Below, piece after piece: positions 57,661-64,000 of a stretch of 64,000 nucleotides of DNA; the stretch's first letter is position 1; each line of letters begins with the position of its first letter. The DNA is taken from assembly GCA_024234595.1 (NCBI GenBank), contig JACKNZ010000011.1:1-64000 (forward strand). Reading direction: 5' to 3'. Origin of the DNA: Moraxellaceae bacterium (GTDB lineage: Bacteria; Pseudomonadota; Gammaproteobacteria; Pseudomonadales; Moraxellaceae). A program made the position numbers and the translations under genes. The notes under the pieces are model-generated. The model ran no database searches. It saw only the letters and a program-made list of their open reading frames with translations, and was not told the DNA's origin.

Positions 57661-57689
57661 ATCCTAGCTTCTCATATAAAACGTGTCAA
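57661..57689 (-). promoter_or_regulatory. Promoter of the abi-linked small RNA
   Basis: On the minus strand, -35 TTGACA (57684-57689) is a perfect match, the spacer is 17 bp (57667-57683), and -10 is TAGGAT (57661-57666, four of six consensus bases). It points away from hsdR and toward the abi gene. Confidence 0.65.
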
Positions 57690-57707
57690 GTTTTAGGTGT
57701 TAAAAAC

Positions 57708-57905
57708 ATGCATCAAGTGGTCGTGTTGAGCTACCAAGACGTTCAAGCCATGCAAGCAGAGCTAGAGCAAGCACGCCGCGAAGCACTCGGCAAACAAATG
57801 ATGGCCGACTTAATAGAGATTGCCCAACTTGACAAGCAACATCACACAAAAAAGGGAACTGGAGTAACACATGACCGACTACAAAACCATCATCGAATCC
57901 AATAA
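57708..57905 (+). CDS. Small helical ORF (65 aa) overlapping hsdR start
   Basis: An ATG-initiated frame of 65 codons. Residues about 10-48 (SYQDVQAMQAELEQARREAL) form a likely long amphipathic or coiled-coil helix; the tail after residue 54 is read in overlap with the hsdR start and looks unconstrained. No strong ribosome binding site is evident (GGTG far upstream). It lies just beyond the small-RNA promoter. It could be an accessory or antitoxin-like peptide of the Abi/RM island, or it may not be translated. Confidence 0.5.
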   Translation: MHQVVVLSYQDVQAMQAELEQARREALGKQMMADLIEIAQLDKQHHTKKGTGVTHDRLQNHHRIQ

Positions 57906-60900
57906 TTTTATTGTGTTAGATAAATACAGCAAAGAATGGAAGGTTAGCGAAGGTTATCAAAGCGAATATGATTTAGAGCGTGAGTTTATTCAAGATCTAG
58001 TCAATCAAGGTTATGAATATCTGCCAACCCTTAACAACTCACAAGCCATGCTTGCCAATGTACGCGAGCAATTACAAAGCCTTAATAACGTGGTGTTTTT
58101 GGAAAGCGAATGGCAACGTTTTGTTGAGGAGTATTTAGATAAAGCCAACGAAAATATTATCGACAAAACACGCAAGCTACACGATGACCATATTTACGAC
58201 TTTGTGTTTGATAATGGCCGTATTCAAAACATCTATTTACTCGACAAAAAAAATATCGTTCGTAACAAAGTGCAAGTGATTAAGCAATTTGAGCAAACTG
58301 GCACTCATGCTAACCGTTATGATGTCACCGTGTTAGTTAATGGTTTGCCACTGGTGCAAATTGAGCTAAAAAAACGCGGCGTTGCCATTCGTGAAGCCTT
58401 TAATCAAATTCATCGCTATAGTAAAGAAAGCTTTAATAGCCAACATTCTTTGTATAAGTATTTACAACTGTTTGTTATTTCTAACGGCACAGACAGCCGC
58501 TATTTTGCCAATACCACGCAACGCAACAAAAACAGCTTTGACTTTACCATGAACTGGGCGAAAGCCGATAACAGCCTGATTAAAGACTTAAAAGATTTTA
58601 CCGCCACGTTTTTTCAAAAAAATACCTTGCTCAATGTTTTATTACATTATTCGGTATTTGATGTGAGCAATACCTTGTTGGTGATGCGCCCTTATCAAAT
58701 TGCCGCTACAGAGCGTATTTTGTGGAAAATAAAAAGCAGCTTTGAAGCCAAAAACTGGAGCAAACCCGAAAGTGGTGGTTTTATTTGGCATACCACAGGG
58801 TCAGGTAAAACACTCACCAGTTTTAAAGCGGCACGTTTGGCCACAGAATTGAGCTTTATCGACAAAGTGTTTTTTGTGGTGGATAGAAAAGATTTAGACT
58901 ATCAAACCATGAAGGAATATCAACGTTTTTCGCCCGATAGTGTTAATGGTTCTGATAGCACCGCAGGACTTAAGCAAAATTTAGATAAAGATGATAATAA
59001 GATTATTGTCACGACTATTCAGAAACTTAATAATCTGATGAAAAGTGATGAGCCTCTGCCAATTTATCATAAACAGGTGGTATTTATTTTTGATGAGTGT
59101 CACCGTAGCCAGTTTGGTGAAGCACAAAAGAATTTAAAAAAGAAATTTAAAAAATTTTGTCAGTTTGGTTTTACGGGTACGCCTATATTTCCGCAAAATG
59201 CCCTTGGTGCAGAAACCACCGCCAGCGTCTTTGGTCGTGAGTTGCATTCCTACGTGATTACTGATGCGATTCGTGATGAAAAAGTGCTGAAATTCAAAGT
59301 CGATTACAACGATGTGCGTCCACATTTTAAGGCGATTGAAACCGAGCAAGATGAGAAAAAACTAAGCGCAGCAGAAAACAGACAAGCCTTGTTGCACCCT
59401 CAACGTATCCGCGAAATTTCGCAATACATTTTAAATAACTTTAGGCAAAAAACGCATCGTTTGCACATAAATGCCAAAGGCTTTAATGCCATGTTTGCCG
59501 TGAGTAGTGTCGAAGCAGCTACCCTGTATTATGAGGCACTCAATGAGCTACAAAAAGGTCAAGATAAGACCTTAAAAATAGCGACTATTTTTTCGTTTGC
59601 AGCCAATGAAGCACAAGATGCCATAGGTGATATTCAGGACGAGAGTTTTGATGTTTCCGCCATGAACATGACTTCTAAAGAGTTTTTAAGTAAAGCGATT
59701 GCTGATTATAACGGACTCTTTAAAACTAACTTTAGTGTCGATGCCAACGGCTTTCAAAACTATTATCGTGATTTAGCTCAACGTGTTAAATCCAAAGAAA
59801 TAGATTTATTGATTGTCGTGGGTATGTTTTTGACAGGCTTTGATGCACCTACGCTAAACACCTTATTTGTGGATAAAAATTTACGTTATCACGGCTTAAT
59901 GCAAGCGTATTCACGTACCAATCGTATTTACGATGCTACTAAAACCTTTGGTAATATCGTTACTTTTAGAGATTTGGAACAGGCCACCGTTGATGCTATT
60001 ACGCTTTTTGGTGATAAAAATACTAAAAACGTCGTATTAGAAAAAAGCTATCAGGAATACATGGAGGGCTTTGCCGATATAGTCACGGGTGAAGCTCGAC
60101 GTGGTTTTATGGATGTCGTCAATGAGTTGGAACAACGCTTTCCAGACCCAACGGCCATTGAAAAAGAAGCCGATAAAAAAGACTTTGCCAAACTATTTGG
60201 CGAGTATTTGCGTGTCGAAAACATCTTACAAAATTATGATGAATTTGCCTGTTTAAAAGCTCTACAACAGTTAGATATAAATGATGCTGCCGCCGTTGAA
60301 ATATTTAAAGCACAACATTATTTGGACGATACAAAGTTTGCTGAGTTACAGGCTATACACCTGCCTTCTGAGCGTCAAATTCAAGATTATCGTTCTACCT
60401 ACAACGATATTCGTGATTGGCAGCGTCGTCAAAAATTAGCTGAGGAAAAAGAACAGTCTCCCATTGACTGGGGAGATGTTGTATTTGAGGTGGACTTACT
60501 AAAATCGCAAGAAATCAATCTAGATTATATTTTGGAATTGATTTTTGAACACAACAAAAAAAGCAAAAACAAAGCTGAGTTAGTGGATGAAGTGCGCCGC
60601 CTGATTCGGTCTAGCCTAGGTAATCGTGCCAAAGAAAGCCTAATGGTTGATTTTATTAACCAAACAAACCTAGATCAAATTAGCGAAAAAGCCAACGTGA
60701 TTGCGGCATTTTTTACGTTTGCTCAATTTGAACAGCAACGAGAAGCGCAAGAACTTATTGCCTCAGAGTGTTTAAATGTTGAAGCGGCACACCGCTATAT
60801 TAACAACTCGCTCAAACGTGAATATGCCAGTGATGCAGGTACAGAGCTTAATGCCATATTGCCCAAAATGAGTCCGTTAAATCCGCAATACTTGACTAAA

Positions 60901-60969
60901 AAACAAAGTGTTTTTCAAAAAATCTCCGTGTTTGTAGAAAAGTTTAAAGGAGTAGGTGGTAACATTTAG
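57871..60969 (+). CDS. hsdR: Type I restriction endonuclease/translocase subunit
   Basis: A 1032-aa motor subunit of the EcoR124I kind. The PD-(D/E)xK nuclease residues fall at Asp151, Glu165 and Lys167 (YDVTVLVN, QIELKK), the same numbers as reported for EcoR124I. The SF2 translocase has Walker A TTGSGKTLTSFKAARL, motif II FDECHRSQFGE, motif III FTGTP and motif VI QAYSRTNRIYD. GGAG lies 8 nt before the ATG. With HsdM and HsdS it cleaves unmodified DNA after ATP-driven translocation. All catalytic motifs are intact. Confidence 0.96.
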   Translation: MTDYKTIIESNNFIVLDKYSKEWKVSEGYQSEYDLEREFIQDLVNQGYEYLPTLNNSQAMLANVREQLQSLNNVVFLESEWQRFVEEYLDKANENIIDKTRKLHDDHIYDFVFDNGRIQNIYLLDKKNIVRNKVQVIKQFEQTGTHANRYDVTVLVNGLPLVQIELKKRGVAIREAFNQIHRYSKESFNSQHSLYKYLQLFVISNGTDSRYFANTTQRNKNSFDFTMNWAKADNSLIKDLKDFTATFFQKNTLLNVLLHYSVFDVSNTLLVMRPYQIAATERILWKIKSSFEAKNWSKPESGGFIWHTTGSGKTLTSFKAARLATELSFIDKVFFVVDRKDLDYQTMKEYQRFSPDSVNGSDSTAGLKQNLDKDDNKIIVTTIQKLNNLMKSDEPLPIYHKQVVFIFDECHRSQFGEAQKNLKKKFKKFCQFGFTGTPIFPQNALGAETTASVFGRELHSYVITDAIRDEKVLKFKVDYNDVRPHFKAIETEQDEKKLSAAENRQALLHPQRIREISQYILNNFRQKTHRLHINAKGFNAMFAVSSVEAATLYYEALNELQKGQDKTLKIATIFSFAANEAQDAIGDIQDESFDVSAMNMTSKEFLSKAIADYNGLFKTNFSVDANGFQNYYRDLAQRVKSKEIDLLIVVGMFLTGFDAPTLNTLFVDKNLRYHGLMQAYSRTNRIYDATKTFGNIVTFRDLEQATVDAITLFGDKNTKNVVLEKSYQEYMEGFADIVTGEARRGFMDVVNELEQRFPDPTAIEKEADKKDFAKLFGEYLRVENILQNYDEFACLKALQQLDINDAAAVEIFKAQHYLDDTKFAELQAIHLPSERQIQDYRSTYNDIRDWQRRQKLAEEKEQSPIDWGDVVFEVDLLKSQEINLDYILELIFEHNKKSKNKAELVDEVRRLIRSSLGNRAKESLMVDFINQTNLDQISEKANVIAAFFTFAQFEQQREAQELIASECLNVEAAHRYINNSLKREYASDAGTELNAILPKMSPLNPQYLTKKQSVFQKISVFVEKFKGVGGNI

Positions 60970-61018
60970 TACAATTAATCTCTCATTTAAAACACGACAA
61001 AACACATAGGAACATAAC

Positions 61019-62068
61019 ATGCTAGAAAAGGACAACCCAATCAGCGAATTTCGCTTTATTGGCACAGGCACGCAATACTTCGGCATTTGGATAGTCAATT
61101 TATTGCTCAGTATTTTAACGCTGGGTATTTACTCGGCATGGGCAAAAGTACGCCGCCAACAGTTTTTTTATCAACATACCCTGTTAAATGAGCATCGTTT
61201 TGATTATACAGGCGACCCAATTCGGATTTTAATTGGACGTATTGTCGCGGTGGCAATATTGGCTTTTCAGTCAGTGACCCAAAGTTTTAGTGTCGAGTTG
61301 GCCAGTGCTATTGGTATTATCATTTTTTTAATTTTTCCGTGGCTTATCAAACAAACCTATGTCTTTACCGCGCGTAATAGCCGTTATCGAAATATTCGTT
61401 TTCATTTTACGGGCAATTTATTAGGTGCATATATTGTTTATATTTTATGGCCATTGCTTGCGGTCATTACCTTGGGCTTGTTAACGCCTTTTGCCCATTA
61501 TGCCCACAAACAGTATTTTTTTGAATGTATGCGTTATGGCAAGCACAAGGTAAAGCTGAGTCTAAAAGCAGGTCAGATTTATGGTGTATATTTTAAATCT
61601 GGCTTGTTATTTATTGGCTTATTTATGGCCGCTGCACTATTACTCTATATGCTCAATATGGGTAAAAGTTTTAATGTGCTAATCAACAAGCAGGCGGCCA
61701 AAGATATGGTTGGTTTTGCTTTTGTTGTGCCCTTGTTGCTGTTTATCCCTTTAGTGACATATAGTTTTTTTAATGCCCAAATAACTAATCTTGTTTGGTC
61801 GAATATCTCAATAGCTAACAATCAATTTCGCTCAACCATTACAACCACAGGCCTGCTGTGGATTAGTGTTAGTAACTGGCTGTTGTTGGTATTAACGGCA
61901 GGTTTGTTTCATCCGTGGGCAAAAGTTCGCATGACTAAATACCGTCTCGAAAATATGTCAGTCGCTTGGGTGGGTAATCCCGATGAGTTAATGGGGGCTA
62001 GCCAACAAGATAGCTCGGCAATGGGCGAAGAAGTAGCCGACTTTTTGGGTTTTGATTTATCATTATGA
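61019..62068 (+). CDS. YjgN family (DUF898) membrane protein
   Basis: A 349-aa polytopic protein with about eight membrane helices. The two DUF898 halves are seen in ISEFRFIGTGTQYFGIWIVN with ILTLGIYSAWAKVRRQQFFY, and again in NQFRSTITTTGLLWISVSNW with VLTAGLFHPWAKVRMTKY. Function is unknown. It overlaps the following M48 protease gene by 4 nt, an association often seen for this family. Confidence 0.88.
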   Translation: MLEKDNPISEFRFIGTGTQYFGIWIVNLLLSILTLGIYSAWAKVRRQQFFYQHTLLNEHRFDYTGDPIRILIGRIVAVAILAFQSVTQSFSVELASAIGIIIFLIFPWLIKQTYVFTARNSRYRNIRFHFTGNLLGAYIVYILWPLLAVITLGLLTPFAHYAHKQYFFECMRYGKHKVKLSLKAGQIYGVYFKSGLLFIGLFMAAALLLYMLNMGKSFNVLINKQAAKDMVGFAFVVPLLLFIPLVTYSFFNAQITNLVWSNISIANNQFRSTITTTGLLWISVSNWLLLVLTAGLFHPWAKVRMTKYRLENMSVAWVGNPDELMGASQQDSSAMGEEVADFLGFDLSL

Positions 62069-63057
62069 CTATCAGCGTCAGATATTACGATGGCATCACC
62101 GCCGCCGCACAGGTGGCAGTGTTATCGGCAGAGGGCGATGTAGTCTTGCTCACTGTCGCAGATAAAACCCAGCGTTATTCGCTTAAAAAGCTCAAAATAA
62201 ATCCCCAGCTTGGTCATGTGTTTCCTACTATTGACCTGCCAGATGAGGGCTACATAGAGTTATTACAAGCCGATGTTCCAGCGTGGTTGTTGCCACACAA
62301 GCATCAGCGTCTATTTTGGCAGCGATTGTGGCATTGGGAAAACAAATTACATTATATTGCCCTGAGTATGCTTGGTATTTTGGCTTTTGCCTATGTATTG
62401 GTGACTTATGGCATTCCCAAAATGGCACAAGGCGTTGCTAATAGTTTGCCGCCAGCTACCGAGCAGGTGTTGGCACAACATACCCTCAAAAGTTTAGATT
62501 ATGTGTTGTTTCAACCTACAAAAGTGCCAATCGCTAAACAACAACACATTCAACAGCTATTTAAGCAACGCTTGCAACCTGCTGCGCACATTAACTTAGT
62601 GTTTAGAGACAGTGAAATTGGCGCAAATGCCTTGGCTTTGCCAAATGGCACCATTGTCATAACAGACGATTTAGTCAGCCTCGCCAAAAACGACAACGAA
62701 CTATTAGCTGTGTTAGCGCATGAGCTTGGCCATGTACAGGCACGACACGGCTTGCGCTCCGCTTTATCTGCAGCAGGTTTAGGCATTATGGTGAGTACAT
62801 TAACGGGTGATGTTGAAAGTACGATTGCTGCTATTCCTACCGTATTTTTGCAGCTTAGCTATAGCCGTGATTTTGAGCGCGAAGCCGACCAATTTGCTTA
62901 TGATACGATGCTAAAACATGACATTCCCTTGCATTATTTTGCAGATATTTTGCTTAGCCTTGCCAGTCAACATAACGCAAACTCAGAGGCAAATGACTAT
63001 CAGCAAACTCATCCTAACGTCCAAGAGCGTATTCAGCCCTTTTTAAAAGCACAATAG
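62065..63057 (+). CDS. Membrane-anchored M48-family metalloprotease (paralogue 2)
   Basis: A 330-aa protein. An N-terminal ~90-residue domain precedes one transmembrane helix (about 95-115, YIALSMLGILAFAYVLVTYG) and the M48 domain with H219-ELG-H223 and the third ligand Glu in SRDFEREADQFAYD. C-terminal QQTHPNVQERIQ is the M48 'HP' segment. It shares architecture with the protease at 26996. Coupled to the YjgN-like gene, it may process or watch over membrane proteins; this is inference. Confidence 0.88.
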   Translation: MTISVRYYDGITAAAQVAVLSAEGDVVLLTVADKTQRYSLKKLKINPQLGHVFPTIDLPDEGYIELLQADVPAWLLPHKHQRLFWQRLWHWENKLHYIALSMLGILAFAYVLVTYGIPKMAQGVANSLPPATEQVLAQHTLKSLDYVLFQPTKVPIAKQQHIQQLFKQRLQPAAHINLVFRDSEIGANALALPNGTIVITDDLVSLAKNDNELLAVLAHELGHVQARHGLRSALSAAGLGIMVSTLTGDVESTIAAIPTVFLQLSYSRDFEREADQFAYDTMLKHDIPLHYFADILLSLASQHNANSEANDYQQTHPNVQERIQPFLKAQ

Positions 63058-63066
63058 GTAATTTTT

Positions 63067-63741
63067 ATGAAAGATTTTATGATTGCTCCCTCCATTTTGT
63101 CTGCTGACTTTGCTCGTTTGGGGCAAGAAGTCGATGCCGTATTAGCCGCAGGGGCAGATTGGGTACATTTTGATGTCATGGATAATCATTATGTGCCTAA
63201 CTTAACGGTTGGTTCAATGGTCTGTAAAGCCCTACGCAAATATGGCGTTACCGCTCCTATAGATGTGCATTTAATGGTCAGTCCTGTCGATAGAATCATT
63301 GGTGATTTTATTGAGGCAGGTGCGAGTTACATTACTTTTCATCCCGAAGCATCTGAGCACATTGACCGCTCTTTACAGTTAATTAAAAGTGGTGGCTGCA
63401 AAGCGGGATTGGTATTTAATCCAGCAACACCCTTGCATTATTTGGATTATGTGTTAGATAAGATAGATATGGTGCTGTTGATGAGTGTCAATCCAGGATT
63501 TGGCGGTCAAAAATTTATCCCCAAAACCCTCGACAAAATTACACAAGTTCGCCGCATCATTGATAACAGTGGCTTGGATATCCGTTTAGAAGTCGATGGT
63601 GGTGTGACGACCCAGAATATTCGTCAAATTGCTCAAGCAGGGGCAGACAGCTTTGTGGCAGGTTCAGCGATTTTTGGTGCGGACAGTTATCAACAAGCCA
63701 TTCACACTATGCGTCAGGAGTTGGCTTTAGTGACTCGTTAA
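63067..63741 (+). CDS. rpe: Ribulose-phosphate 3-epimerase
   Basis: A 224-aa TIM-barrel enzyme interconverting ribulose-5-P and xylulose-5-P. Motifs are IAPSILSADFARLG, WVHFDVMDNHYVPNLT (metal and catalytic residues), DVHLMV, MSVNPGFGGQKFIP and LEVDGGV. It is followed by gph, a common pairing. Confidence 0.97.
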   Translation: MKDFMIAPSILSADFARLGQEVDAVLAAGADWVHFDVMDNHYVPNLTVGSMVCKALRKYGVTAPIDVHLMVSPVDRIIGDFIEAGASYITFHPEASEHIDRSLQLIKSGGCKAGLVFNPATPLHYLDYVLDKIDMVLLMSVNPGFGGQKFIPKTLDKITQVRRIIDNSGLDIRLEVDGGVTTQNIRQIAQAGADSFVAGSAIFGADSYQQAIHTMRQELALVTR

Positions 63742-63790
63742 TAACAAGCTTTAAATTTCAACTCATTATCATTGTATTAGGGAATCATCT

Positions 63791-64000
63791 ATGGAATTTA
63801 ATAAAATTGGTTTTACACCCAAATTAGTGATTTTTGATTTAGATGGTACATTGGTTGATTCAGCCAGTGATATTCAATATGCCTTAAATAATGCCTTGTC
63901 AGAAATGGGCTTAGAAACAGTCTCCGAATATGAGGTGCGTCGTTGGGTAGGGCGCGGTGCCTCGCGTTTGGTGTCTTGTGTCTTAGATGCAAAACATTAT
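63791..64000 (+). CDS. gph: Phosphoglycolate phosphatase (3'-truncated by window edge)
   Basis: The first 70 codons are visible. The HAD nucleophile motif IFDLDGTLVDSASDI is present, followed by the cap-domain start (NNALSEMGLE, VRRWVGRGASRL) typical of Gph. It should dephosphorylate 2-phosphoglycolate. It lies 49 bp after rpe. Confidence 0.9.
   Translation, partial: MEFNKIGFTPKLVIFDLDGTLVDSASDIQYALNNALSEMGLETVSEYEVRRWVGRGASRLVSCVLDAKHY

Overview
The window looks like the chromosome of a low-GC gammaproteobacterium, most likely of the family Moraxellaceae. The reasons are the 16S/23S rRNA sequence style, the order recC-recB-recD, the enlarged PstC and PstA proteins, the convergent phoU/phoR-phoB arrangement, and the lptD-surA-pdxA-rsmA-apaG-apaH string divergent from amgK-murU. 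The genus cannot be fixed by eye. Most of the window is ordinary housekeeping sequence. Accessory parts are the left edge, the decayed patch after the rRNA operon and the restriction/abortive-infection island near 54-61 kb.

Layout. 1-7.2 kb: the C-terminal part of a large type I-secreted RTX/cadherin-like surface protein, a seven-bladed RCC1-type lipoprotein, and the ABC exporter plus membrane fusion protein of a type I secretion system. 7.4-10.3 kb: a membrane PAS-PAS-GGDEF-EAL protein. 10.5-19.4 kb: the phosphate regulon (pstS, pstCAB, phoU; phoB-phoR on the other strand) with recognisable Pho boxes before pstS and phoB. 19.5-25.6 kb: a TetR regulator divergent from a molybdopterin oxidoreductase with two operator-like palindromes, a patatin-like lipase and a Baeyer-Villiger-type monooxygenase. 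25.7-28.8 kb: metallophosphoesterase, HNH protein, membrane M48 protease and a Mn/Ca exporter-family protein, interspersed with a small terminal-inverted-repeat element found four times in the window. 29.2-37.8 kb: recC-recB-recD. 37.9-43.7 kb: a complete rrn operon (two promoters, 16S, tRNA-Ile, tRNA-Ala, 23S, 5S, terminator). 43.8-45.2 kb: two frameshifted pseudogenes and one intact unknown gene. 45.3-52.0 kb: apaH, apaG, rsmA, pdxA, surA, lptD, all leftward. 52.1-53.8 kb: amgK-murU peptidoglycan recycling. 53.8-61.0 kb: a type IC restriction-modification operon (hsdM, a 44-codon ORF, hsdS, an Abi-2/AbiF HEPN gene, a 65-codon ORF, hsdR). 61.0-64 kb: a YjgN-like membrane protein with a second M48 protease, rpe and the start of gph.

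The most unusual signal is in the short gap after the abi gene. On the strand opposite to the operon there is a consensus-like promoter (TTGACA, 17 bp, TAGGAT) followed by a compact two-stem RNA and a run of eight T. Together they predict a roughly 63-nt antisense-strand small RNA lying between an AbiF-type HEPN RNase gene and hsdR. This could be the RNA partner of the Abi protein. The same island has a 44-codon ORF coupled to hsdM and hsdS by 3-4-nt overlaps, and an in-frame 12-bp repeat in hsdS of the kind that changes the spacer length recognised by EcoR124-type enzymes.
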